From contig CAVWFQ010000010.1 of the NCBI GenBank assembly GCA_963754335.1, forward strand, positions 1,612,001 through 1,676,000: a DNA stretch of 64,000 nucleotides, read 5' to 3'. How positions within the stretch are numbered: the stretch's first letter is position 1; every line of letters begins with the position of its first letter. Under the pieces are notes generated by a model. It searched no databases. It was not told the origin of the DNA and saw only the letters and a list, made by a program, of their open reading frames with translations. A program made the translations under genes and the position numbers. Positions 30,560 to 39,243 of this stretch are shown piece by piece. Source of the stretch: JBBSDP01 sp963754335. Lineage in GTDB: Bacteria > Planctomycetota > Phycisphaerae > Tepidisphaerales > Tepidisphaeraceae.

Positions 30560-30688
30560 CCGCGAAGACGCGAAGAGCGCGAAGCGGACGCGAAGAAGAA
30601 AAGAAAATTGATGATCCACGGAAATTGCCTGGAGAGTTTTCAATTGCATTTCTTCGCGTCTTCCTTCGCGATCTTCGTGCCTTCGCGG
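30560..30688. repeat. Heptad-unit hairpin (GCGAAGA type)
   Basis: The left arm has repeated GCGAAGA/CGCGAAG units and the right arm the complement (CTTCGCG, TTCTTCGCGTCTTCC, CCTTCGCGG), about 50 bp apart. It lies in the gap between the sugar isomerase and the oxidoreductase, and is the one heptad-type hairpin outside the ribosomal operon. Confidence 0.7.
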
Positions 30689-30739
30689 CTGGTTTCACGC
30701 GAAGCCAGTTCTATCGGTTCTCGGTTCCAACTGCGCTAT

Positions 30740-31894
30740 TCAGACGGGTACCCACGATTTCTTCGCATGGCTCTTCAGAATCGCCTCGCAAACCGCCACT
30801 TCATCATGTCCCGCCTGAGCATCGGCAAACAAATGTCGGTCTTTGCTTCCGGAAACAATCGTTCCGTAGATCGCCCGAAAGCCCATTTTGAACGTGTCGG
30901 GAAAACCCTCCACATGACCCGGCGGATAATCGATGAAGCCAGCCGCGCCGTCCCCGAAACCCCTCGCCGCGCGAATGGCGATTTCATTGGCGGTGTCGCG
31001 GTTGCCCATGTGCAGCATTTCCGGTTCTTCCGAGCACCACCATGCCGATTTGGCCGAGCCGTAGATTTCGATACGAATGCAATTCTTGCGGCCAGCCGCC
31101 ACTTGAGACACTCCGAGGTTTCCGCGCGCGCCGTTCTTGAAGTGAAGCAAAACGCTGGCGAAGTCTTCGGTCTTGACCGGATAGGAGACGTACTTCATTT
31201 TCGCGTCCCCTTTGGCGAACGTCTGCACTTCACCGAGCGGGCGTTTGCGGGTTTTGTGCCAGGTTCCCAATTCGGCGAAGACCGATTGAATTTTTGCGCC
31301 AAGAATGAACGAAGCGGTATCCATCCAATGCGTGCCGATGTCTGCGACGGCCCGCAGCTTTCCTCCTTCCTGCGGCAGCAGACGCCAGTTGTAGTCCGTT
31401 TCCTTGAAGAGCCAGTCCTGCATGTAAGAGCCGTTGACGTGGATGATCTGGCCGAGCGCGCCGTCGGCAACCATCTTGCGGAGCGTCAGCACCGCGGGAT
31501 AGAAGCGCACGTTGTAATTGACCGCGAAGACGACGCCGGCCTCTTTCGCGCGATTGACGATTTTTGCAGTCTCCCGCGTGTTCATCGCCAATGGCTTTTC
31601 ACAGACGACATGTTTGCCGGCCGCGATGCCCGCCAGCGCCATCTCACAATGAAACCGATTGGGAGAAGCAATATGGACCACGTCCACATCCGGCGAAGCG
31701 AGCAGCTCGTGGTAATCCTCGTAAGCGTTTGGAATCTTCAGGCGTTTGGCGGCAGCATCGACAACCGAAGGTACATCGCACAGCGCGACGACCTGCACGC
31801 CGAGTCGGCGAAGGGCTTCGATGTGGACGGGGCCGATGAAGCCGGTTCCGATCACACCGGCGCGGAGATCGCTGATTTGTCTGGTTGGTTTCAC
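30740..31894 (-). CDS. Gfo/Idh/MocA family oxidoreductase
   Basis: 384 residues. The N-terminal Rossmann domain is AGVIGTGFIGPVHIEALRRL with VVALCDV; the family motif HVVCEKPLAMNTRETAKIV (EKP) contains the catalytic Lys; DIGTHWMDTASFILG is the second conserved motif (GGHxxD type). The C-terminal alpha/beta domain runs to SHAKKSWVPV. Enzymes of this family oxidise or reduce sugars with NAD(P). It is on the same strand as the isomerase and deoC. Confidence 0.93.
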   Translation of the reverse strand: MKPTRQISDLRAGVIGTGFIGPVHIEALRRLGVQVVALCDVPSVVDAAAKRLKIPNAYEDYHELLASPDVDVVHIASPNRFHCEMALAGIAAGKHVVCEKPLAMNTRETAKIVNRAKEAGVVFAVNYNVRFYPAVLTLRKMVADGALGQIIHVNGSYMQDWLFKETDYNWRLLPQEGGKLRAVADIGTHWMDTASFILGAKIQSVFAELGTWHKTRKRPLGEVQTFAKGDAKMKYVSYPVKTEDFASVLLHFKNGARGNLGVSQVAAGRKNCIRIEIYGSAKSAWWCSEEPEMLHMGNRDTANEIAIRAARGFGDGAAGFIDYPPGHVEGFPDTFKMGFRAIYGTIVSGSKDRHLFADAQAGHDEVAVCEAILKSHAKKSWVPV

Positions 31895-31972
31895 GAGAGT
31901 GAGGAGTTAGCGGAAAAAGAGAGTCAATTCAATCGTCACTGAAGCGCCCGCGTCTTGTCGCGCGGCAAACCT

Positions 31973-32752
31973 TTAGTCCCACCAAAGGAACAGGTACTTT
32001 CTTTCTGACATATCCAAGGCAAGAAGGCGAATACCCATGTCCGTTGGGGTCGAGTCGTGTGCGACTTGCGCGAGCAGTCGTTTGAAACCTTCGCCCAGGT
32101 CAGGCGCTAGTCGCTCGATACTCTGAAGCGTTTCGTCGATCGAGTGAGGCTTGACTGCGATTTCGGGACACAATACGCGTGCGGCCCGAAACCGTCCCGG
32201 ATCGTCACGCTCACGCGCGAGGCCGACGCCTTGACCAACCGAGTCGGGGCAAAACGCGTACACTTCTTCCGCAAACGAACAGACGTTGTCTGGTAGTCGG
32301 GAAAATTGGATGGCAACCCAATCGCTGGCGGCTCCCACAACTTCAAAGGTGCTAATTTGTTCCCATGCCTTCAAACGGTTGAGGATATCGTCCGTCGAAA
32401 TGTGGTAGTTCCCACCGTCAGTCGCCCGCAGACGGACGATCGAGAACGGGTCCATCGTGTTCAAAATCGCGACCTCATCTGTCTCGTTCAGGCCATCGGG
32501 GGTTCTACGCTGACTCCAATAGGCCCTATGACCCTCGGAGGCCAGGCGCGAGCGAATGGCGTTGATCAAGCGTTCGGCCTCATCGCCATTGGCGACGGCA
32601 AGAGAAAGCCCGGGGGAATCGACGAGCCTGAAATCAACTACGGACTTGAGCCGCTCGATCGGTGTTCGACTGTGTGAGCGGACGAATTCGGCAAGCGATT
32701 CCCTAAAACCGAGCTCACGAATCAGGGCAAGTTCCTGCGGTGCCATCGGCAT
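31973..32752 (-). CDS. DUF4253 family protein
   Basis: About 259 residues from MPMAPQELALIRELGF (a start 15 codons upstream is possible). The C-terminal domain reads DEVAILNTMDPFSIVRLRAT, DGGNYHISTDDILNRLKAW, FEVVGAASDWVAIQFSRLP, VCSFAEEVYAFCPDSVGQG and the end ALDMSERKYLFLWWD, which is typical of DUF4253. Cytosolic. No function is known for the family. Confidence 0.7.
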   Translation of the reverse strand: MPMAPQELALIRELGFRESLAEFVRSHSRTPIERLKSVVDFRLVDSPGLSLAVANGDEAERLINAIRSRLASEGHRAYWSQRRTPDGLNETDEVAILNTMDPFSIVRLRATDGGNYHISTDDILNRLKAWEQISTFEVVGAASDWVAIQFSRLPDNVCSFAEEVYAFCPDSVGQGVGLARERDDPGRFRAARVLCPEIAVKPHSIDETLQSIERLAPDLGEGFKRLLAQVAHDSTPTDMGIRLLALDMSERKYLFLWWD

Positions 32753-32856
32753 CACATCCTCCAGCGAAACGATTCTACCAAGGCATGGATTTAGCAACGC
32801 CTTTGAAGCTCAGCGAGCAAGCAGAATCGGACATTACGCCAGCAAGCCCAATGAGA

Positions 32857-32886
32857 AAGGCGATGCATCGGAAGATGCACCGCCTT
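32857..32886 (-). terminator. Terminator of the ribosomal operon
   Basis: The stem AAGGCGNTGCATC pairs over 13 positions with one mismatch around a four-base loop. On the minus strand it is followed by TTTCTC. It lies 31 bp after the rplQ stop and is the only strong hairpin before the next gene. Confidence 0.6.
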
Positions 32887-32916
32887 GAAAACTGCTCACC
32901 GAAACATACGGTTCCT

Positions 32917-33480
32917 TCAACCCGCCGTGGGCGGCGTTTCCTCGGCCGCCGGCTCGGGGGATTTCTTTTCTGATTTCGACTCCGTCCGCTCCTTCAGAAT
33001 GCGCGTAGCGAACTGATGGCGGCGTTCGTTGCGCTTGCGGCGAAGGCCGGCGCTGCGACGGACAGTGCCGGTGGGAGCGATCTTTTCCGCCGCGAGCTGA
33101 AGGATCACCACGCTGCCGCCGTCGCCGATGCGGTAGTCGCTCAGCTTGATGATACGGGTGTAACCACCCTTGCGATCGACAAAGGCGGGGCCAATCTCGT
33201 CGAAGAGCTTCTGCACCACGGTCGTCCCCGTGAATTCCTGCTCTTTGTCAACGAGCCGGCGGTCCTGCAGAAGCTGGATGACACGGCGGCGGTTGTTGAG
33301 CGTCTTGCTCCGAGCCAGCGTGATCAGCTTCTCAGCGAAGCCGCGGACCTCCAGGGCCTTGGGAAGGGTCGTACGGATTTTGCCGTGCTCAAACAGACTC
33401 TGAGCCAGGTTGCGGCGAAGGGCAATCCGATGTTCGGTGTCGCGGCTTAGCTGCCGCCCGAAAAGCCTGTGACTACTCAT
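32917..33480 (-). CDS. rplQ: 50S ribosomal protein L17
   Basis: 187 residues; the family core is about 120. Core: SHRLFGRQLSRDTEHRIALR, NLAQSLFEHGKIRTTL, KALEVRGFAEKLITLAR. After residue 130 a basic then acidic tail (RRSAGLRRKRNERRHQFA; ESKSEKKSPEPAAEETPP) extends it. L17 sits near the exit of the ribosomal tunnel. Last gene of the operon. Confidence 0.95.
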   Translation of the reverse strand: MSSHRLFGRQLSRDTEHRIALRRNLAQSLFEHGKIRTTLPKALEVRGFAEKLITLARSKTLNNRRRVIQLLQDRRLVDKEQEFTGTTVVQKLFDEIGPAFVDRKGGYTRIIKLSDYRIGDGGSVVILQLAAEKIAPTGTVRRSAGLRRKRNERRHQFATRILKERTESKSEKKSPEPAAEETPPTAG

Positions 33481-33517
33481 GGGGTTACCTCTGGCAAGAC
33501 CAAGTCCTGGTCTTGAA

Positions 33518-33600
33518 AATGGTGGGCCTAGCCCACCCTACGGATTTACCTCGGGGAGAACGAAATCGTGCTCCAAAAATCGGTGGGCCCAGCCCACCCT
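33518..33600. repeat. Two GGTGGGCCNAGCCCACC palindromes
   Basis: The same palindrome with CCTACG after it occurs at about 33,521 and 33,581, in the spacer between rpoA and rplQ; a third copy is at 40,462. The palindromes have an odd central base. The spacer has no gene. Confidence 0.85.
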
Positions 33601-34693
33601 ACGCGTTATCGTCCTCGGTTTCGTCGCCGTCGTCGGCAACCCCGACATGATGCGGCTCGGCGGACGATCCACTGGATTCATTGGCCGTCTGGGCGGCATC
33701 GAGATCCATCCCGAGGCTGAGTCCCATATCAGCCAGTTTTCGCTTTACTTCGCGAAGACTGGTCTTGCCGAAGCTGCGGACCTTCAGCAGATCGGTATCG
33801 GTCTTCTTGACCAGATCACGGACGGTTGCAATTCGGGCGGATTCCAGGCAGTTGTTGGCTCGAACAGACAAGTCCAGTTCCTGGACGGTCATGTTCAGCT
33901 TCTGCTGCAGTTCGGGATCGATCACGGCGCGGCTCGCGTCACGCAAGGCGGCGATCGCGTCGTCATTGGCCACATCCGAACCCAGTTCAAAATACTGCAC
34001 GAACGGGTTGAGATGCTTGCGGAGAATCTTGCTGGCCTCTACCAAAGCCATTTCCGGCGTGATCGTGCCATTGGTCCAGATTTCCAGGATCAGGCGGTCG
34101 TAGTCGGTCTTCTGTCCGACGCGAGCGTCCTCGGTGGCATAGCGAACACGCGTCACCGGAGAATAGATGCTGTCCACCGCGATCAGGCCGATTTCCTGTT
34201 CCTCCTGGTCGCTGATGTTTTCCGCCGCCGTCACGTAGCCGCGGCCTTTGTCGACGGAGAGAACGCACTCAAACGGGACGTCATCGGTCAGGGTGGCGAT
34301 GACCAGGTCCTTGTTGACGATGGTGATGGCCGGATCTGCTTCGATCATTCCCGCCGTCACGGCGCCGGCCTTTCGGGCGGTCAACTTCATCTCTTTGGAC
34401 ACATCTGAGTCAAGTTTCACGACCAGGGCCTTGATGTTAAGGATGATGTCCGTGACATCTTCCGTAACGCCGGGCAGGCTGGAAAACTCGTGATCCGCGC
34501 CTTTCAGGCGGATGTGGGTGACTGCGGCACCTTCGAGTGAACTAAGAAGGATTCGCCGAAGGCTGTTGCCGACGGTGGTGCCAAAGCCGCGTTCAAACGG
34601 CTCGGCGGTAAATTTTGCATAGGTATCGGTGGAAACCGCTTCATCGCGAACGACCCGCGAGGGAAGTTCCAGGCCACGCCAACGAATTCTCAT
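33599..34693 (-). CDS. rpoA: RNA polymerase alpha subunit
   Basis: 364 residues, starting MRIRWRGLELPSRVV (an upstream in-frame extension is not conserved). The N-terminal domain has YAKFTAEPFERGFGTTVGNS and LRRILLSSLEGAAVTHIRLK for dimer formation; the C-terminal domain has ELDLSVRANNCLESARIAT with VRDLVKKTDTDLLKVRSFGK (DNA and activator contacts). The last 40 residues are acidic and low in complexity. Confidence 0.97.
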   Translation of the reverse strand: MRIRWRGLELPSRVVRDEAVSTDTYAKFTAEPFERGFGTTVGNSLRRILLSSLEGAAVTHIRLKGADHEFSSLPGVTEDVTDIILNIKALVVKLDSDVSKEMKLTARKAGAVTAGMIEADPAITIVNKDLVIATLTDDVPFECVLSVDKGRGYVTAAENISDQEEQEIGLIAVDSIYSPVTRVRYATEDARVGQKTDYDRLILEIWTNGTITPEMALVEASKILRKHLNPFVQYFELGSDVANDDAIAALRDASRAVIDPELQQKLNMTVQELDLSVRANNCLESARIATVRDLVKKTDTDLLKVRSFGKTSLREVKRKLADMGLSLGMDLDAAQTANESSGSSAEPHHVGVADDGDETEDDNA

Positions 34694-34795
34694 AGGTCCA
34701 ATCTCCTTGCGCCGTCTCGAATTGCGGAAGGTTACCGCCCCCACCGTCGGGGGCCATCTGTCTTCCGCCTCGTCGGGAGGCGCGTCAAAAAGTTT

Positions 34796-34874
34796 GTAGG
34801 CCGTAGGTAGTACGCAATAGGCTGAGAAGGCCGCCGGAATATTTCGGCCTACTGCCTATAGCCTGCTGCCTACC
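34796..34874. repeat. Heptad hairpin, GTAGGC family, copy 1
   Basis: GTAGGCCGTAGGTAG on the left; CGGCCTACTGCCTATAGCCT and GCTGCCTACC on the right; loop of about 20 bp. It lies between rpsK and rpoA. Other copies are at 39174 and 48333. The remaining 180-bp spacer is otherwise empty; no rpsD is present here. Confidence 0.85.
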
Positions 34875-34877
34875 AAT

Positions 34878-35291
34878 TTACACTCTCCGCTTTTTAGGTG
34901 GACGGCAGCCGTTGTGAGGCAACGGGGTGACGTCCTCGATGCCGGTCACCTTGATGCCGGCATGTTGAAGTTGAATGATGGCTTGTTCACGTCCTGCGCC
35001 CGGGCCCTTCACCTTGACCTCGACTTCCATGAGCCCGTGCTTGCGGGCCTGCTGGGCGGCATTCTCCGCGGCGCGGCCGGCGGCAAACGGCGTGCTCTTG
35101 CGGGCGCCCTTGAATCCGACAGTGCCGGCCGACGCCCAGGCGAGAGTTTCGCCGTTGGTGTCGGTGATCGTCACCATCGTGTTGTTGAAGGTTGCCTTGA
35201 TATGGCAAATGCCCCGCGTCACGCCCTTGCGGACACGCTTCTTTTGAGCGGCTTTGGCTCCCGCCGCCTGCTTGCCTGTGGTTTCTGCCAT
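34878..35291 (-). CDS. rpsK: 30S ribosomal protein S11
   Basis: 137 residues, from MAETTGKQAAGAKAAQKKRV. Core: GICHIKATFNNTMVTITDTN, LAWASAGTVGFKGARKSTPF, KHGLMEVEVKVKGPGAGREQ, IEDVTPLPHNGCRPPKKRRV. It lines the platform of the small subunit near the E site. The N-terminal 20 residues are basic, as usual. Confidence 0.98.
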   Translation of the reverse strand: MAETTGKQAAGAKAAQKKRVRKGVTRGICHIKATFNNTMVTITDTNGETLAWASAGTVGFKGARKSTPFAAGRAAENAAQQARKHGLMEVEVKVKGPGAGREQAIIQLQHAGIKVTGIEDVTPLPHNGCRPPKKRRV

Positions 35292-35399
35292 CTCGTTTCC
35301 CTTTCAATTCGCGGATCGTTCGGCGCTACGGCCGTCCCCGCACCTATCTATTTCGAGCGAAAGACGCGGGCCTTCGGCGCCGCGGCTAAAAGAGGCTGA

Positions 35400-35786
35400 T
35401 TACTTACCGAGTTCTTTGACGCCCTTCTTGCCGGCGACGGTCTTGCGCGGGCCCTTGCGGGTACGGGCGTTGGAACGGGTGCGCTGTCCGCGAACCGGGA
35501 GCGAGCGGCGATGCCGATTGCCGCGGTAGCTGCCGATGTCGCGCAGTCGGGCAATGTTTTGCTGAATGTTGCGACGGAGCGCGCCTTCCACCAGAAAGCC
35601 CTTGTCGAGAATACCGATGATTTTCGCCAGCTCGTCTTCCGAGAGTTCCTTGGCACGACGATTGGGATCGATCCCGGCTTCCTTGAGGATCGCCCGACCG
35701 TTGGTCGGGCCGATCCCGTAGATGTAACTAATGCTCACCCAGACTGGCTTGTCTGCGGGGATGTCAACGCCTGCGATACGGGGCAT
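35400..35786 (-). CDS. rpsM: 30S ribosomal protein S13
   Basis: 128 residues. MPRIAGVDIPADKPVWVSIS, YIYGIGPTNGRAILKEAGI, GSYRGNRHRRSLPVRGQRT and TRKGPRKTVAGKK show S13 complete. It contacts the anticodon arm of the P-site tRNA and the subunit bridge. 108 bp before rpsK in transcript order. Confidence 0.98.
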   Translation of the reverse strand: MPRIAGVDIPADKPVWVSISYIYGIGPTNGRAILKEAGIDPNRRAKELSEDELAKIIGILDKGFLVEGALRRNIQQNIARLRDIGSYRGNRHRRSLPVRGQRTRSNARTRKGPRKTVAGKKGVKELGK

Positions 35787-35800
35787 GGGAATTCCTTTTT

Positions 35801-35884
35801 GAAGAAGCCAGAAGCCAGGAGCCAGAATCCAGAATAAAGCCTGCTCTCATGCTGGCTTCTGGCTCCTGTATTCTGGCTTCTTCT
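35801..35884. repeat. Heptad hairpin, GAAGCCA family, copy 1
   Basis: AGCCAGAAGCCAGGAGCCAG and AATCCAG on the left; CTGGCTTCTGGCTCCTGT and ATTCTGGCTTCT on the right. It lies between rpmJ and rpsM. A second copy is at 41158. Confidence 0.85.
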
Positions 35885-35887
35885 CCG

Positions 35888-36001
35888 TCAGCCTTGTTTC
35901 TGTTTATGTTTCGTATTCGTGCAGATTACCCGCACGATGCCTTTGCGGCGGACGATCTTGCAATTTTCGCAGATCCGCCGGACGCTGCTTCGGACTTTCA
36001 T
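35888..36001 (-). CDS. rpmJ: 50S ribosomal protein L36
   Basis: 37 residues: MKVRSSVRRICENCKIVRRK, then GIVRVICTNTKHKQKQG. The CxxC...C...H zinc site is complete (Cys11, Cys14, Cys27, His32). It was located from its conserved sequence in the gap between map and rpsM. No infA is present beside it, although the spacer of 175 bp on the map side is too short for that gene. Confidence 0.97.
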   Translation of the reverse strand: MKVRSSVRRICENCKIVRRKGIVRVICTNTKHKQKQG

Positions 36002-36112
36002 GATCGTTCCTCTCTACCCGGAACTGTTGCCCGGGAGGCCGGCTCCAAACCGGCGAATTCCTCTTTATAGCACACCATTGCGATAACCTCAAGTCATCGC
36101 GACAGTCGAAGA

Positions 36113-36175
36113 GCACAGCCGAGGGCGGCTGTGCCACACTCACAGCAATCACAGCCGGGGGAGGCTGTGCTACAT
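36113..36175. repeat. CACAGCC palindrome pair
   Basis: Two similar imperfect palindromes, CACAGCCGAGGGCGGCTGTG and CACAGCCGGGGGAGGCTGTG, stand in tandem in the spacer between map and rpmJ. Each forms a hairpin with a GGG loop. As I recall, this motif is dispersed in planctomycete genomes. Confidence 0.8.
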
Positions 36176-36176
36176 A

Positions 36177-36977
36177 TCAAATCGACCATCCGGCCGGTCC
36201 CTGACCGTTGGTCAGGATCTCAACGCCTTCGCGCGTCACGGCCACCGTGTGCTCGAAGTGAGCGGCGGAACGACCGTCGTCGGTGACGACAGTCCAGTTG
36301 TCGGACAACTGCCGCACTTCGCGCCGACCCGCGACAACCATCGGCTCCACCGCCAGCGTCATTCCCGGCCGCAGTTCGAAATCGCCGCGCAACTGTTCGA
36401 ATGTGACAAAATTCGGGACCTTCGGGTCTTCATGCATGTCGCGACCGATTCCGTGTCCGACGAACTCGCGCACGACGCTGTATCCATGGCTCTCAACGTG
36501 ATGCTGCATCAAGCGGGCGATATTGGACCACTTTCGGCCCGGCTTCATCTGGGCAATCGCCAAATCAAGCGTAGCGCTGGTCACATCGAGCAATTTCTGG
36601 GCAGCGGGGGTGATTTTTCCCACCGGCACGGTCACGGCCAGGTCGGCACAATATCCGTCGAGGGAAAGAGCCAGATCGAGGGTGACAATATCTCCGTCTT
36701 TCAGGGTGCGCTTACCCGGAATTCCGTGAACGACCTCCTCATTGACGCTGATGCACAAATGGCCAGGAAATCCTTCACCGGCTTTATAGGTCGGGTAATT
36801 CTTGGACAGCGCGATCCCGCCGACCTTTTCCAGTTCCGTCCGCGTCAGGTCATCGAGTTCGATGGTGCTGACCCCAGCCACGGCGCGCTGCCTGAGGGCG
36901 GCAAGGATCTGGCTTCCGACCTGCCCCGTCCGCCGCATCATCTCAATTTCGTGACGCGATTTGAGGATGATAGGCAT
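36177..36977 (-). CDS. map: Methionine aminopeptidase
   Basis: 266 residues from MPIILKSRHEIEMMRRTGQV. It removes the initiator methionine. Metal ligands are visible: Asp in DGDIVTLDLALSLDGYCADL, His in VREFVGHGIGRDMHEDPKV, Glu in MTLAVEPMVV and the last Glu in AHFEHTVAVTREG. Length is that of a type I enzyme. It follows secY by about 110 bp; no adk lies between them. Confidence 0.97.
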   Translation of the reverse strand: MPIILKSRHEIEMMRRTGQVGSQILAALRQRAVAGVSTIELDDLTRTELEKVGGIALSKNYPTYKAGEGFPGHLCISVNEEVVHGIPGKRTLKDGDIVTLDLALSLDGYCADLAVTVPVGKITPAAQKLLDVTSATLDLAIAQMKPGRKWSNIARLMQHHVESHGYSVVREFVGHGIGRDMHEDPKVPNFVTFEQLRGDFELRPGMTLAVEPMVVAGRREVRQLSDNWTVVTDDGRSAAHFEHTVAVTREGVEILTNGQGPAGWSI

Positions 36978-37086
36978 CGGGAAAAAACGCCGGAGCAGGC
37001 GTGCAACCGGGCGGATCCGGCGGAAATCGGGTTGCTTAGTCAGAGGTCGGGAACGCAGGCTGCAGCACATTTCGCCGGCATCATCC

Positions 37087-38474
37087 TTAATATTGCCTGC
37101 CTTTGATCCGCTTGCCCTTCTGGCCGGGGCCGCTCAGGAAACCACTGTAATTCCGCATGAGCAGGTTGGCTTCGATGCGCTGCACCATATCCAGGGCAAC
37201 GCTCACCACGATGAGCAATCCCGTGCCGCCAAGGAAAGCGGTGATCTGGAAGGGAATACCCAGCCAGAGGTTCATCGCTGTGGGAATGATGGCGATGATG
37301 CACAAAAAGGCCGCACCCACATAAGTGATGCGCATCATCACTTTCTCAAGATAATCGCTGGTGCGCTTTCCAGGCCGCAGACCAGGAATAAAGCTTCCGT
37401 AGTCACGAAGCTGGTTGGCCATTTCCTTCGGCTGAAATTGCACGGTCGTCCAGAAGTAAGCGAAAAAGTAGATCATCGCGGCTTCAGTCAGTACATAAAA
37501 GAACGCGCCCCGCGCGAACTGACTGTTAAGGAAACCGATGAACGCACTGTTGGGGAGCCAGTCGTTCAGTTTTCCAAAGAGCACGCCGGGGAACAACATC
37601 AGCGACTGGGCGAAAATGATCGGCATGACGCCGCCATGATTCACGCGGAGCGGCAGGAACTGGCGTTGCCCCCCGTAAACACGCCGTCCGCGCGTGTGTT
37701 TGGCCTGCTGAATCGGAATGCGGCGCTGTGCCTGGGTAATCAGGATCGAGCCGGCGACGATAAAGACGAAAGAGAAGATCAGGAAAAAAATCTTGCCGAT
37801 ATTGATGTCGCGAAGCGGGTCGCTCTGGCGCTCAAGCTGGTCTTCTGGATCAGCAGCTGTATGGCAAAGGGCATGCGGGAGACGATGCCTGCGAGAATCA
37901 GGAAGCTGACTCCGTTGCCCAGGCCGTATTCGTCAATCTGCTCGCCAAGCCACATGAGAAAGATACTGCCCGCGGTGAGCGCACTCAGCCCCATCACCCA
38001 AAAACTGATTGTATTGGCGAACTGAGGCTGGACGAGAGCCGGCTTGCTGTTGTGCATATAGGTCAGCCAGAAGGCTCCCTGAACGATGCACAGCGGCACG
38101 GTCGTATATCGAGACCACTCCTGAATCTTTCTCTGCCCCGTCTGACCTTCCTTCTGGAGTTTCTCCAGGGCGGGAACGACCGTCCCCAGCAACTGAAAGA
38201 TGATCGACGACGAGATATAGGGCATCACGCCCAGGCCGAAGATCGTGCTTTGCGAAAGACTGCCGCCGGAAAAGAGCGAAACATACTGGCTGAGCCGTGC
38301 GCCGGCAGTGGTGTCGGAGCTCTGCTTCGCCGCCATGGCGGCGAACGCATTCTGGTCGACGCCCGGAATCGGAATATGAAATCCGATACGGTAGATCGCC
38401 AGCATGAACAGCGTGAACAGAACCTTGTTCCGTAATTCCGGGACGCGGAAAATGTTCACGAGTGTTTCGAGCAT
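37087..38474 (-). CDS. secY: Protein translocase subunit SecY, one frame change
   Basis: About 460 residues from MLETLVNIFRVPELRNKVLF. SecY is the channel of the Sec translocon. Helices and loops read as normal: FGLGVMPYISSSIIFQLLG, FAAMAAKQSS (plug region), QEWSRYTTVPLCIVQGAFW, EQIDEYGLGNGVSFLILAGI. Near 37,850 the frame changes, after LLIQ; then IFFLIFSFVFIVAGSILI, RRIPIQQAKHTRGRR (cytosolic loop), VNHGGVMPIIFAQSLMLFPG and SFIPGLRPGKRTSDYLEKVM follow, as expected. An essential gene cannot be a pseudogene, so this shift is strong evidence for sequence error. A run of seven A's lies at 37,783-37,789. Confidence 0.95.
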
Positions 38475-38543
38475 AGATGCACCGTCAAAGACCCGGTCGC
38501 GACAGTTTAATTGCACCGCCGATCGGCAGCGCAGGCCACGATA

Positions 38544-39158
38544 TTATCCCTCTGTCGCCGGTTTTTCTCCCTCGTCTTTCGACTTTGGCTCGACGGGGGC
38601 CGGAGCCTGTTCCTTGGGCGCATCGGCGGCGGGTTCTTCGGCCTTCACCTTTTTGACCGGCTCGCGCGGAATGAATTTCTTCTTCGGCTTGGGAAACTCA
38701 AACGGCTGACCCTTGAGATCATTGGCGACGCCGCCGGCTTCGGTGATCTTCTGATGGGCCGACTTGCTATACCATCCGGCCGCGACCGTCAGCTTCTTTC
38801 CAACTGCCCCGTCCCCGAGAATTTTCACCGGATTCCGGTCATCGGGAACGAGTCCGGCCTCGATCAGCACGGCGGCGTCAACGGTCGCTCCGTCGTCAAA
38901 GCGAGCCAGTTCGGCAACGTTCACGATATGGAAGCGTCGCTCAAAGTTTTCGTTGCTGAACCCGCGCTTGGGAAAGCGTCGGAAGATCGGCGTCTGCCCG
39001 CCTTCGTGGCCGCGCTTAATGTAGGTTCCGGTGCGCGCCTTGGCGCCCTTGTTTCCGCGGCCGCAGGTCTTTCCCCGCCCGCTCGATTCCCCGCGTCCCT
39101 TCCGCTGCTGGCGGCTGTAACGCGGGGTCGCCGAGGTGATGTCGTGATTCATGCTCAT
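38544..39158 (-). CDS. rplO: 50S ribosomal protein L15
   Basis: 204 residues (MSMNHDITSATPRYSRQQRK; MNHD, two codons on, is the alternative). The core GRGESSGRGKTCGRGNKGAK, GHEGGQTPIFRRFPKRGF and VNVAELARFDDGATVDAAVL is normal. A tail of about 45 residues (KKKFIPREPVKKVKAEEPAA and on) rich in Lys, Glu, Pro and Ala extends the family length of about 150. Confidence 0.96.
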   Translation of the reverse strand: MSMNHDITSATPRYSRQQRKGRGESSGRGKTCGRGNKGAKARTGTYIKRGHEGGQTPIFRRFPKRGFSNENFERRFHIVNVAELARFDDGATVDAAVLIEAGLVPDDRNPVKILGDGAVGKKLTVAAGWYSKSAHQKITEAGGVANDLKGQPFEFPKPKKKFIPREPVKKVKAEEPAADAPKEQAPAPVEPKSKDEGEKPATEG

Positions 39159-39173
39159 GGTAACACTCACTCT

Positions 39174-39241
39174 GTAGGCGGTAGGCGGTAGGCCGAGCAG
39201 ATTGGGCTCGTCAGCCTACTGCCTTCTGCCTACTGCCTACC
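39174..39241. repeat. Heptad hairpin, GTAGGC family, copy 2
   Basis: GTAGGCGGTAGGCGGTAGGC on the left; GCCTACTGCCTTCTGCCTAC and TGCCTAC on the right; loop of about 18 bp. It lies between rplO and rpsE, where rpmD would sit in many bacteria. No rpmD fits. Confidence 0.9.
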
Positions 39242-39243
39242 CA

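Noticed and set aside
33479..34408. An open frame opposite rpoA.
   Set aside because: rpoA is certain on the other strand; this frame has no family features.
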